Assembly (NCBI GenBank): GCA_910585895.1
Contig: CAJUHY010000006.1
Coordinates: 1 to 64,000, forward strand
Source of the DNA: an uncultured Lachnospiraceae bacterium
GTDB lineage: Bacteria > Bacillota > Clostridia > Lachnospirales > Lachnospiraceae
DNA: 64,000 nucleotides
Direction: 5' to 3'
Within the stretch, counting starts at the first letter, position 1. Every line of letters starts with the position of its first letter. The notes beneath the pieces were generated by a model. The model worked only from the letters and a program-made list of their open reading frames with translations. It had not been told where the DNA came from and did no database searches. The position numbers and the translations under genes were made by a program. Below, in pieces: positions 35,601 through 43,330 of the stretch.

Positions 35601-36396
35601 TTTATGCAATCCAAGTGTTGCTGCAGATAACCTTGAGGCTTATAATTTTGATGTCGTATATGGCTATGATGATGATGAAAATGTCATTTCGGCACAAACA
35701 GTAGTAAACTGTGAGATTTTGTTTGGCGATACATTGATGAATCTTAAAGCAGAATCTTATAGAGATGGATATACGTTGAGCGTAGAAGCGACAGAAGACG
35801 CTGGATATGCCTATGTAATCCATGTATCGGATACCGAGAGCGGGCTGGCTTATGATATCAAGGTCAAGGTATTGGCAAACCAGGCGGCGGTGAATGTTTC
35901 AAACAAGATTCAGGAGTGCCGCAAATTGATGTCCCCATTTGAGAATACAGAAGCTCTCTTGGCTGACCGGGCGCAGATTGATGGTATCGTGGTAGGTGAT
36001 ATCAATGATGAGCAAGCCTACGATGAGGCAATGAATAAGCTCAGGGAAATCAGGGATAAGTATTATTATGATCTTTCTAAGTTTGACATAGACACTGTCA
36101 GAGCGGAGAGCGGGCTCAGTGATTGGTGGACTAATACAGTTGACGAAAATGATGAGAATGGCAACTGGCTGAAAACCAATAAGGTTCTGATCGTTGAACG
36201 GTATGAGGAAGTTACAGATGAGGAAATCCTTTCAAAGCTGAGCATTACGTTTGAGAAACAACAGGATGATGAAGGGCAGCCAGAAGAGGTTTCTTATGAG
36301 ATTACTGATAGTGACAACGACAAATATCCAAAGATGATTAAAGTTACAGATGGTCAGTATACGAAAAAGATATATATCAAAGTTATAGAATGGTAG
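32665..36396 (+). CDS. secreted surface protein with three Big_2 domains, carboxypeptidase-regulatory-like domains and a DUF2135 (YfaP-like) domain
   Basis: 1243 residues. Signal peptide about 1-27 (cut near VQA). Three consecutive Big_2 Ig-like domains (about 32-110, 112-193, 199-275); a region of short beta repeats (280-510) that could be a beta-helix; two beta-sandwich domains of the Cna-B/carboxypeptidase regulatory type (about 545-625 with DVDGNFVMEDV, and 645-725 with DEEGKYSFTNVAAGAYSVEV); a DUF2135/YfaP-like domain (about 745-860, starting VQFTLTWG and ADIDSHLVGP); then helical and beta segments to the end. No sortase motif or membrane anchor. Likely an extracellular matrix or adhesion protein; partner unknown. 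Own promoter, separate from the upstream giant gene. Confidence 0.88.
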   Translation: MKNWKKALMLLMMFCLMAGQCIAVQAAAKSSAKLVLNKTSYTLKKGKSVQLKVTKNKLGKKKKVVWSSSNEKVATVSAKGKVKGNKNGKATITAKVEGTKVKATCKIVVGTPVQKVKLNTKSVQLEVGKQFQLKSNVSPKKPTNKNVIYKSSKKSVASVSKKGMVRALRKGTTKITAVAADGTGKSAACTVTVKNKSIVISDIVLNASNLSLTPGQEARLSAKINPGNATDKTLDWSSTDGRVVTVNNGTVKAVGEGNAIVKVTSKNGKSANCSIKVSYKDRVSNQTELNQALTSKMVSNIIYTSNAAGKVMIAEGDYSAKTLEINAPNADVENKGQFKTVTINAIAENTYEEHSGNVIYFNAPKGRIVVGENGAATINLSSKGNQSFDLENNGYVNEINVPGKTVLKVAGSNRVPITLGVGAADSSITTSTELQIDAKAKWDMVVLPGGENTKAIVDNNSCLPSVAGVGRIPVTVSDSNDIINITAEMRDDLGIDQVVEVSGNVQEYYLTEDAGQEETTAENGDSSDIQQPSKRAEHTNCAQAKVTILPYSNANSGMNDTNYQDFIDGTNRTAETDVDGNFVMEDVKIGNYWMVVEKEAYGVVVKNVMITSNDFHTYTCSNTSLLSDEITGCENAPAISGVIIDSLTGNSVNVSGLQVKLRAGFGNVIGEVLQTAQTDEEGKYSFTNVAAGAYSVEVLDLRQNLGEDAIRYNPSYVDIVVASGYLAADNYNCQIDQKMLDFTGRGRVQFTLTWGTEESGASADIDSHLVGPKKNGEGEFHIYYGNPGYYHYDDVQDVKMADLDVDDTTWEGPEHTTIYEETDGIYRFYIHNYSERDVNNSQMLAKSFVQVRVTIGTNSHTFYCPNGTGNLWYVCDYDSRTHRIIPKNKVSNFLIDESHIGISEEEYERICLEKLKESTNYKLKSLKETLLKFSDNTAKSALADELAEFEDRIASADKVDVFAQISSDLKQLEEKLDTILCNPSVAADNLEAYNFDVVYGYDDDENVISAQTVVNCEILFGDTLMNLKAESYRDGYTLSVEATEDAGYAYVIHVSDTESGLAYDIKVKVLANQAAVNVSNKIQECRKLMSPFENTEALLADRAQIDGIVVGDINDEQAYDEAMNKLREIRDKYYYDLSKFDIDTVRAESGLSDWWTNTVDENDENGNWLKTNKVLIVERYEEVTDEEILSKLSITFEKQQDDEGQPEEVSYEITDSDNDKYPKMIKVTDGQYTKKIYIKVIEW

Positions 36397-36596
36397 GAGT
36401 TTTCCGTCTGTCCTGTGCACAATGCATGGGGCGGGCGGTTTCCTGCTTTTTGGTGAAAAGAGGGCTGCTAAGCCTTTATTTTTTGCTGTTTTTCTTTTCT
36501 GCCCAGGGCAGTAAGGCCTTTTGGGATTCTAAAAATGGCTGTCATAAAAAATGGACAAACTTAAAATTGATTTCTGCAGATCAAGATTCACTGGGA

Positions 36597-36625
36597 TTGA
36601 AATTTTTAGAATATTGTAGTAGAAT
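36597..36625 (+). promoter_or_regulatory. sigma-A promoter of the chemoreceptor operon
   Basis: TTGAAA (36597-36602), 17 bases, TAGAAT (36620-36625). A short weak hairpin followed by TTTATTTTTT near 36461-36488 may end the previous transcript. Confidence 0.65.
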
Positions 36626-36677
36626 GATTTGAGAATTTCGTTTATTCTAAACATCAAAAGCACAGGAGGAATTATAA

Positions 36678-38630
36678 GTGAAAGCGAAAAGAAGCATCAG
36701 CGGTAAAATTTTATTTACTACTATTTTTATTGTAATGCTTTTGGCATTAGTATTAGTATCTCTGATGTCGCGCTCAATGACATCATTGACAGGGACGATT
36801 TTATCTAATGTGTTGCCGTCTATGACCAAAACAGCTTCCCAGAGTGTGGAGGGAAATGTTCATGTGCTGGCAGACCGTATCATCATGATTGGTGACAATG
36901 GGGTTATCACAGACGCGGAGAGTTCGTTAGAGCAGAAGCGCGCAACGTTGGATAACATTGCAGCTGGAATTGAATTTATATGGCTGGGCTTATATGATGC
37001 TGAGGGTAAATTGGCCGTGGGAGCGGATTCCTGCCCGCAGTCTTTACAGGAAAGAAAAATATTTTCTCTTATGCAGGAAACGCAGAATGTGGTGATTGAT
37101 GATGTTGATTTCAGCAGCGGGCAGCTTGAACTTGCGGTAGGAAAGCCGATTACTGATGTGGAGGGACAATTAATATATTATCTAGTGGGGTGTTATAAAT
37201 ATGAAGTCCTGAATGATGTGCTCAACAGCATCAACATCAGCGCCCATGGAGAGGCATTTATTGTAAATGCTGGCGGTAAGGTAATGGGGTACCGGGACAC
37301 GCAGCTTATTGAGGAACAGGTGGATTTGGCAGAGTATACAGGTTCCGAGGAGTTAGAAGACAGGGTTGTGTCTGGTGAAACCGGGGTAATGACAATTAAG
37401 CAGGGGAAGGTTACAAAGCAGGTAAGTTATGTACCGGTGAACGGTACCAACTGGTATTTGGCCATTATGGTTCCCAGCAGCGATTTTATGGGACCTGCGC
37501 AAGACAGTATTATGGTAGGAATTATCATGACAGGGATAATGATAGTCCTTGCCGTGTTAATTATTATAGGTTTTTCTTCAAAAATCCGCAGATCATTAAA
37601 GACTGTTACAAGCCGGATTGAACTGCTGGAAAAGGGCGATTTAAACACGCCTACCGATATTGTACAGACGAAGGACGAAACTCAGGTATTGTCGGTGGCG
37701 CTGAATAATACGATTTCTGGAATCAACGGTTATATATCCCAGCTTTCAAAAGTATTGTCCAGTATTTCAGAAGGAAATTTCGATGTATCCATAGAGGAAG
37801 AATTTGAAGGAGACTTTATTCAGATTAAAGATGCTTTGGAGAAGATTATCGTGTCTTTAAATACTATGCTGCGTTCCGTACAGGAATCTTCCGCAGAAGT
37901 TCTGGTTACGGCAAAGACGGTGTCAGAAAGCGCCGCCATGGTACATAACGGTTCTACAGAGCAATCAAGTTCCCTGATGGTTTTGGCGGAGGAGACGAAA
38001 GCAATTGAAGAAAATATTAGGGACGTCAATGACAACGCTGTTCGGGCTGGAGAATTGATGCAGAAAGCAAAGGAAAGTTTGAGTGTTGGCGATGAAAATA
38101 TGAAAAATCTCCTTAAAGCAATGGAGGCTATCAACGAAAATGCTATTGAGATTAATAAGGTAAATAAGCTGCTGGAAGATATCGCACAGCAGACAAATAT
38201 TTTAGCGTTGAATGCTTCTGTGGAAGCCAGCCGGGCCGGAGAGATGGGCAAAGGATTCGCGGTGGTTGCTGCTGAGGTACGCAGTCTTGCGGCACAAAGT
38301 ACAGAATCTGCGCAACATGCTACAGAGGTGATAAGCCATTCTCAGTCTGCAATTGAGTATGGCGTGCGGTTCGCGAAGCAGGCAGCGGAATCTTTTGAAG
38401 ATATAGAAACCATTTCTAATGAGATGTCAGATATCACGCGGAGTCTGGGCGAAGCAGTGGCCGTTCAGAAGGAGTCTCTGGAAACTGTGACGGAGCAGAT
38501 TGGTCAGATTAATGATTTTGCACAGAAGAACCTGGATGCAAGCTTTGAGAGTACTACGGCGAGCCAAAAGCTCAACAGACAGGCGGAGGAACTGCAGGGT
38601 GTTTCAGAGCGTTTCCAGTTAAGGAGGTAA
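36678..38630 (+). CDS. methyl-accepting chemotaxis protein (Cache-type sensor, HAMP, signalling domain)
   Basis: 650-residue transmembrane chemoreceptor. First membrane helix about 9-31, extracellular sensor of Cache type (about 35-270), second helix about 277-299, HAMP (300-355), then the cytoplasmic four-helix bundle. The kinase-control tip is well conserved: DIAQQTNILALNASVEASRAG near residue 505 (20 residues quoted: IAQQTNILALNASVEASRAG) and GFAVVAAEVRSLAAQS. GTG start with AGGAGGA nine bases upstream. The next gene, a lipoprotein, begins 5 bases after the stop and is likely a functional partner. Confidence 0.93.
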   Translation: MKAKRSISGKILFTTIFIVMLLALVLVSLMSRSMTSLTGTILSNVLPSMTKTASQSVEGNVHVLADRIIMIGDNGVITDAESSLEQKRATLDNIAAGIEFIWLGLYDAEGKLAVGADSCPQSLQERKIFSLMQETQNVVIDDVDFSSGQLELAVGKPITDVEGQLIYYLVGCYKYEVLNDVLNSINISAHGEAFIVNAGGKVMGYRDTQLIEEQVDLAEYTGSEELEDRVVSGETGVMTIKQGKVTKQVSYVPVNGTNWYLAIMVPSSDFMGPAQDSIMVGIIMTGIMIVLAVLIIIGFSSKIRRSLKTVTSRIELLEKGDLNTPTDIVQTKDETQVLSVALNNTISGINGYISQLSKVLSSISEGNFDVSIEEEFEGDFIQIKDALEKIIVSLNTMLRSVQESSAEVLVTAKTVSESAAMVHNGSTEQSSSLMVLAEETKAIEENIRDVNDNAVRAGELMQKAKESLSVGDENMKNLLKAMEAINENAIEINKVNKLLEDIAQQTNILALNASVEASRAGEMGKGFAVVAAEVRSLAAQSTESAQHATEVISHSQSAIEYGVRFAKQAAESFEDIETISNEMSDITRSLGEAVAVQKESLETVTEQIGQINDFAQKNLDASFESTTASQKLNRQAEELQGVSERFQLRR

Positions 38631-38635
38631 AGAAT

Positions 38636-39100
38636 ATGAAGAAATATAAGATGATTGGATTGTTTCTTGGCTTTATTTTATGTTTCTCAATCTCTGGCTG
38701 CGGAAACAATAAAGGGGAAACCGGACTTGTCGATGGATATTATACAGCAACAATGTCGGATTATAGTTTTGGATGGAAAGAATATGTTACTATCTGTGTG
38801 ATGAATCACAAGATTGTCAGTGTGGAATATAATGCCAGGAATAAAGCTGGGTTTATAAAGTCCTGGGACAGCGCCTATATGCGGAATATGAATCCTGTCT
38901 CGGGAACGTATCCTAACCGGTATACACGTGACTATGCGGCGCAATTTCTGGAGAAGCAGGGTATGGAAGAGATAGATATGCTGGCGGGGGCCTCCTCCTC
39001 AGGAGGTAATTTCCAAAAGTTAACGGCTGCGCTGCTAAAGAGCGCTCAAGCCGGAGACACGGAGATTCAAATAGTAGAATCGCCGAAATCGGAAGAATAA
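38636..39100 (+). CDS. FMN-binding-domain-type lipoprotein
   Basis: 154-residue lipoprotein: signal peptide with lipobox ISGC (Cys22). The body resembles FMN_bind domains: DGYYTA at the start, KIVSVEYNARNK strand, and DMLAGASSSGG near residue 117, where the equivalent D..(S/A)GA(S/T)xS motif carries covalently attached FMN placed by ApbE. Without a search the modification is inference. It starts 5 bases after the chemoreceptor stop with AGGAGG inside the receptor's last codons, so the two are co-translated. It could present a redox or ligand signal to the receptor outside the membrane. Confidence 0.8.
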   Translation: MKKYKMIGLFLGFILCFSISGCGNNKGETGLVDGYYTATMSDYSFGWKEYVTICVMNHKIVSVEYNARNKAGFIKSWDSAYMRNMNPVSGTYPNRYTRDYAAQFLEKQGMEEIDMLAGASSSGGNFQKLTAALLKSAQAGDTEIQIVESPKSEE

Positions 39101-39165
39101 TATCCCCTAAAACTGCATAAAATAAAGTATGCAGCAAGGAAATGCAAAAATAACGAAGAAAAAAT

Positions 39166-39194
39166 TTGACAATTCCCATGATATGGAATATAAT
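39166..39194 (+). promoter_or_regulatory. perfect sigma-A promoter of tRNA-fMet
   Basis: TTGACA (39166-39171), 17 bases, TATAAT (39189-39194), 12 bases before the tRNA. Confidence 0.85.
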
Positions 39195-39206
39195 ATACTT
39201 CGTTGG

Positions 39207-39280
39207 CGCGGGATGGAGCAGTCTGGAAGCTCGTCGGGCTCATAACCCGAAGGTCGCAGGTTCAAATCCTGCTCCCGCAA
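39207..39280 (+). tRNA. initiator tRNA-fMet (anticodon CAT)
   Basis: 74 bases. The acceptor stem CGCGGGA/TCCCGCA has the C1-A72 mismatch that marks initiator tRNAs, and the anticodon stem carries the three G-C pairs (TCGGG/CCCGA) required for ribosomal P-site entry. The loop is CTCATAA. CCA is not encoded. Confidence 0.96.
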
Positions 39281-39287
39281 TTAGGAC

Positions 39288-39319
39288 GGCAGCGACCACA
39301 TGGTTGCTGCTGTTTTTTT
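39288..39319 (+). terminator. intrinsic terminator of tRNA-fMet
   Basis: A stem formed by GCAGCGACC and GGTTGCTGC around a short loop is followed by TGTTTTTTTA. Confidence 0.85.
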
Positions 39320-39413
39320 ATAGGAAATACCTTGTCACGCTAAAGTGTGCAAGTGTTCTCCTGTAAATGAAAATAATAAGCGTACTTGCAAAAAAGGAGA
39401 AATCAGAGAGATT

Positions 39414-40343
39414 ATGGTTTATCAGAATATTTTAGAAGCAATGGGGCAGACGCCGTTAATCCGGCTGAATCACATGACAGAGCCGGAAAGTGCACAGATT
39501 CTTGTTAAATTTGAGGGACTGAACGTCGGCGGCTCCATCAAGACCAGGACAGCGTACAATATGATTCGTGAAGCTCAGATGCGGGGATTGATTAAAAAGG
39601 ATACGATAATTGTTGAGCCTACCAGTGGGAATCAGGGAATAGGGCTGGCGCTTGTCGGCGCGGTGTATGGGTACAAGACAATTATTATTATGCCGGATTC
39701 TGTCAGCGAAGAACGGCGCAAGCTGGTGAAACATTACGGAGCAGAGGTTATCCTGATTCATGACGCCGGTAATATCGGCGCCTGTATTGAGGAGTGCCTG
39801 CAGACAGCGCTTCGTATGGCAAAGGAGGATTCGCGGGTGTTTGTGCCTCAGCAGTTTGAAAATCCTGCCAATCCGGCAGTACATAAAATTCAGACTGGTC
39901 TGGAGATTTTAGAGCAGGCGGACGGTCCTATCCATGGGTTCTGTTCGGGCATTGGCACAGGCGGAACAATCACAGGGGTGGGAGAGACACTGAAAGACAA
40001 AAACCCTGATATGGTAATCTGGGCGGTGGAGCCGGAACATGCGGCAATCCTTTCAGGAGGTTCAATAGGTACTCATTTGCAGATGGGGATTGGCGATGGT
40101 CTGATTCCAGAAATCCTCAATCAGGAGATTTACGATGATGTATGTATTATTACAGATGAAGAAGCGCTGAATACCTCTAAGCTGCTCGCATCACGAGAAG
40201 GAATTTTGTGCGGCATTTCCAGCGGGACCAATGTGGCAGCGGCAATTAAGCTGGCACGGAAACTGGGGAAGGGCAAGACCGTTGTAACGATACTGCCGGA
40301 TACGGCAGAGCGCTATTTTTCCACGCCGCTGTTTGAGGAATAG
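39414..40343 (+). CDS. cysteine-synthase-like PLP enzyme (fold type II)
   Basis: Beta-replacement PLP enzyme of the CysK/CysM family, 309 aa. It begins MVYQNILEAMGQTPLIRLN as in cysteine synthases. The Schiff-base lysine is in GGSIKTR (near residue 43), where most members have SVKDR. The asparagine loop reads TSGNQG rather than TSGNTG (near residue 73), and the PLP phosphate loop is GIGTGGTITG (near residue 177). The active-site changes suggest a non-standard substrate, though such variants may be common in Lachnospiraceae. ATG 39414 gives the family N-terminus; upstream in-frame residues look non-coding. Convergent with the next gene, 9 bases away. Confidence 0.88.
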   Translation: MVYQNILEAMGQTPLIRLNHMTEPESAQILVKFEGLNVGGSIKTRTAYNMIREAQMRGLIKKDTIIVEPTSGNQGIGLALVGAVYGYKTIIIMPDSVSEERRKLVKHYGAEVILIHDAGNIGACIEECLQTALRMAKEDSRVFVPQQFENPANPAVHKIQTGLEILEQADGPIHGFCSGIGTGGTITGVGETLKDKNPDMVIWAVEPEHAAILSGGSIGTHLQMGIGDGLIPEILNQEIYDDVCIITDEEALNTSKLLASREGILCGISSGTNVAAAIKLARKLGKGKTVVTILPDTAERYFSTPLFEE

Positions 40344-40352
40344 GAGTACCAA

Positions 40353-41204
40353 TCAATGAAAGGGCTGGGAAAACACACTGCCCACGGCATACAGGCTTTC
40401 TGCTAAGTCTGCACGGTAATCCATGTCCTGGGAATTGAGGCTGTTAATTACACAGCTATAGCTATTGAGATTCCCGGTGGCATGGATATATTTGTTGTTA
40501 CCAAGGTAAAGCGCCACATGACCAGGAAAATATAGAAGGTCCGCGGGCTTAATCTGGGAGCGGGGAATTTCGTGCACCGGATAGCCCTTTTTGATAGCGG
40601 CATCCCGATAGATGAGAATTCCGCACATGAAATAGCTCATAAACGTAAGCCCCGAGCAATCAATGCCCTCGTGGGTCTTACCTCCCCAACGGTACTGTGT
40701 GCCAAGGTAAGATAAAGCATAGTTTATAATGTCAGAGCGTAACTCGGTCTGGGAATCCGTATATGGTTTGGAGGCGGCAAGGGCAATGGCAGGCACATAG
40801 CCCATAGAGCCGTCGGCAAGCTGAATTTTCTGCCAGCCATTTTCCCGGCTGCCGCAGGGGATTACCGTGCTGCCCATGAAAAGCGTGGTTATGGCAGGAG
40901 CTTGTACCTTCGGAGCAGCCAGCACATCGGTAAGCCGCTGGGTAAGCAGGAGCAGGGAGCCGGAACGAATATTCCACAGTCCATATTCCTCCGGGGAAAT
41001 TTTATGTACATTGCTTGTCTGCAGCCATCCGCTGTATCCGTAATGGGTAGTGACCTTAAGGTAATCTCCCTGACATTCTGTGACCGTCAGCAGCCAGCCG
41101 GATAATACTTCATCAGAGACATTCTCAGCGTATAGGCAATGGTTTTTTCGGATCAGGGATTCGTATAGAGTTGCTTTGGGAACAATAACAATTGCTTGCT
41201 GCAT
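40353..41204 (-). CDS. NlpC/P60-family peptidase with SH3-like domains (YkfC-like)
   Basis: Cysteine endopeptidase that cleaves gamma-D-glutamyl-diamino-acid bonds in peptidoglycan peptides. Two SH3b-like domains (about residues 1-75 and 80-155) precede the NlpC/P60 domain with catalytic EGIDCSGL (near residue 185) and histidine segments FPGHVALYLG and YIHATG. No signal peptide is visible, so it is likely cytoplasmic and acts on recycled muropeptides, as proposed for YkfC. ATG 41204 has GAGAGGAG upstream. It follows the M19 dipeptidase gene by 59 bases in the same direction; together they would break imported murein peptides to amino acids. Confidence 0.9.
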   Translation of the reverse strand: MQQAIVIVPKATLYESLIRKNHCLYAENVSDEVLSGWLLTVTECQGDYLKVTTHYGYSGWLQTSNVHKISPEEYGLWNIRSGSLLLLTQRLTDVLAAPKVQAPAITTLFMGSTVIPCGSRENGWQKIQLADGSMGYVPAIALAASKPYTDSQTELRSDIINYALSYLGTQYRWGGKTHEGIDCSGLTFMSYFMCGILIYRDAAIKKGYPVHEIPRSQIKPADLLYFPGHVALYLGNNKYIHATGNLNSYSCVINSLNSQDMDYRADLAESLYAVGSVFSQPFH

Positions 41205-41263
41205 GGTAACTCCTCTCTGTATATCAACTTCAAACTGCGCCAGGAGCAAAAGCTTTTATGGCG

Positions 41264-42316
41264 TTATAATAGTTGTTTATAGAAATCCAGTACATTTTTA
41301 TAAAAAATCTGTTCTATTTCACTGGAACAAAATCCACATTTTTTTAATTCCTGTGCCAAAAATTCCATTTGGCTGCAGTTATTAAGTTCCAGATTGTCAT
41401 CAATTCCATCAAAATCAGAACCTAGACCTATACAGTGTATGCCGCCAATATCTGAAATATGACAAATATGCCGCGCAATATCTTCGATACGGCTGAAAAA
41501 AATATTTTGATTGTTGGGCGTATCAGAGAGAAACGGGCCATAATAGTTGATTCCGATGACGCCGCCTTGCGCGGCAATTTCTTTTATCAACTCATCAGGA
41601 AGATTCCGTCCACGGCTGCAAAGGGCGCGGGCATTGGAATGGCTGGCGCAGAATGGCCTCGTGGCAAAACGGCATACATCATGGATACCCTCGTCGGAAA
41701 GATGGGATACGTCTGCGATGATGCCAAGGCGTTCCATCTCAGCAAGGAATTCGCTGCCAAGTCTGGTAAGTCCTTTCTCCGGGCGCGAATAGGCAGTCTG
41801 GTAAGAATTTCCGTGTTCTGATAAATCCCCAATCTCTTTGCAGGCAGCTACCGGTCTGTCTATCTCGGTAAAAGGCGCCGGCTCAGCAGGATAACCCAGG
41901 CTGTTAGGATAATTCCAGGTAAAGGTCATCATACGAATTCCCATATCATAGATTTCTTTCAGACGTTCCAGGCTGCCGCCGCAGACTTCTCCCTCTTCTA
42001 AAGTCAGCAGTGCAGACATTTTCTGTTGTTTTTCATTGGAGATTATTTCTGAATAGGAAGTAACAGGTGAAATCAAATCAGAATGCTGTTTCATTTCCTC
42101 CCGGAATACAGAAAATTGTTCCTGAAATGTCTGATATGGGTCTTCTGTTTCCCCGAGATTGATGAACAGGGCAAAATTCTGTACAAGATAGTTGGCGGAA
42201 TTCATTTTTGTCAGGTCAACCTGGAAAGGATTTGTCCTCAGATTCACGTTTTTTTGCTGAGTGCGTTCCTGATAAATACGTGAGATGGTGTCGCAGTGCA
42301 TGTCAATAATTTTCAT
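41264..42316 (-). CDS. membrane dipeptidase-family enzyme (peptidase M19)
   Basis: Zinc dipeptidase of the renal dipeptidase family, 350 aa. Metal ligands are visible in IDMHCDT (residues 4-10, HxD), the bridging glutamate in LTLEEGE (near residue 105), histidines in DVSHLSDEG (near 201) and ASHSNARALC (near 222), and GLGSDFDG (near 297). Bacterial members hydrolyse dipeptides including L,D and D,L types. The protein has no signal peptide. It forms a two-gene operon with the downstream NlpC/P60 enzyme. Confidence 0.93.
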   Translation of the reverse strand: MKIIDMHCDTISRIYQERTQQKNVNLRTNPFQVDLTKMNSANYLVQNFALFINLGETEDPYQTFQEQFSVFREEMKQHSDLISPVTSYSEIISNEKQQKMSALLTLEEGEVCGGSLERLKEIYDMGIRMMTFTWNYPNSLGYPAEPAPFTEIDRPVAACKEIGDLSEHGNSYQTAYSRPEKGLTRLGSEFLAEMERLGIIADVSHLSDEGIHDVCRFATRPFCASHSNARALCSRGRNLPDELIKEIAAQGGVIGINYYGPFLSDTPNNQNIFFSRIEDIARHICHISDIGGIHCIGLGSDFDGIDDNLELNNCSQMEFLAQELKKCGFCSSEIEQIFYKNVLDFYKQLL

Positions 42317-42388
42317 AAGCGCCTCCTTCGGATAGGGTTGTGTCCATTATTATGACAAATTTGGCTGAAATAGTCCACTCTGGCAATA

Positions 42389-42418
42389 ATACTTCTCCAA
42401 ATACTACCTGGGAAGTAT
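42389..42418. promoter_or_regulatory. inverted repeat upstream of the ABC exporter operon, possible operator
   Basis: ATACTTC-T-CCA (42389-42399) pairs with TGG-GAAGTAT (42409-42418), a 10-bp stem with one bulged base. It lies in the 279-base gap between the divergent dipeptidase and exporter genes. Operator or attenuator is inference. The rest of the gap shows only AT-rich promoter-like sequence. Confidence 0.35.
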
Positions 42419-42595
42419 AGCCGCCCGGTAAAATTTCTGATATAAAAGCTGAAGATAAATGCAAATGGCATTCGTTAAAGAGAATGTAAGAAATAAGTAA
42501 GGTAATATTATATTTTCTTTAAGAAAGAAAGCGTAGGATAAAGATAACAAGACAACAGAACAGGAAACAGCAACAATAGAAAGGAAGAGTAACCG

Positions 42596-43327
42596 TTGGA
42601 TAATTTAATCAGTGTGCGGGATATGTGCAAGATATATAATCCTGGGGAAAATGAAGTTCGGGCGCTGGACCATGTAGATTTGAACATTGAAAAGGGTGAA
42701 TTCGTGGCAATTATCGGTCATTCCGGTTCTGGGAAATCCACGTTGATGAATATGCTGGGCTGCCTGGATGTACCAACTTCCGGTTCTTACTATCTGAATG
42801 GCAGGGATGTTTCTGCGATGAAGGATAATCAGCTCTCGGAAATCCGCAATCAGCAGATTGGCTTTATTTTTCAGGGGTTTAACCTGATTGCCAACCTTAC
42901 GGCATTGGAAAATGTGGAACTGCCTCTGATTTACCGGGGAATTGGAAGAAGCCAAAGACACAAACTGGCGAAAGAAGCGTTAATTCGGGTAGGTCTTGAG
43001 AAGCGTATGGAGCATAAGCCGTCTGAAATGTCAGGAGGGCAGCAGCAGAGGGTTGCCATTGCCCGGGCGATTGCGGCTGAACCGCCGGTCATTCTGGCAG
43101 ATGAACCTACTGGAAACCTTGATTCCGCTTCCACACGCGAAATTATGGATATCTTAAAAAGTCTGCATGAAGCGGGGCGCAGTGTAATTTTGATAACCCA
43201 TGACAATGAGATTGCAGAACAGGCAAAGCGGGTAGTACGCATTTTGGACGGCAAGATTGTGGAGGATTATTTTAACCACGTTCCTCAGAACAAGCAGACA
43301 GGCAAGAAAGCAAATCAGGAGGCATAA
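42596..43327 (+). CDS. ABC transporter ATP-binding protein (MacB/LolD type)
   Basis: 243-residue ATPase of the MacB-type exporter below it. Walker A GHSGSGKST (near residue 41), Q-loop IFQGFN, signature MSGGQQQRVAIARA (near residue 143), Walker B VILADEPTG and H-loop ILITHD are all intact. The start is TTG with AAGGAAG about nine bases upstream. Stop and next start are 3 bases apart. Forms a three-gene unit of ATPase, adaptor and permease. Confidence 0.95.
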   Translation: MDNLISVRDMCKIYNPGENEVRALDHVDLNIEKGEFVAIIGHSGSGKSTLMNMLGCLDVPTSGSYYLNGRDVSAMKDNQLSEIRNQQIGFIFQGFNLIANLTALENVELPLIYRGIGRSQRHKLAKEALIRVGLEKRMEHKPSEMSGGQQQRVAIARAIAAEPPVILADEPTGNLDSASTREIMDILKSLHEAGRSVILITHDNEIAEQAKRVVRILDGKIVEDYFNHVPQNKQTGKKANQEA

Positions 43328-43330
43328 TTC

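Noticed and set aside
36390..36632. 80-codon ORF after the second surface protein
   Set aside because: Overlaps the end of that gene, has no ribosome site and hydrophobic, Cys-rich composition; looks like intergenic noise.
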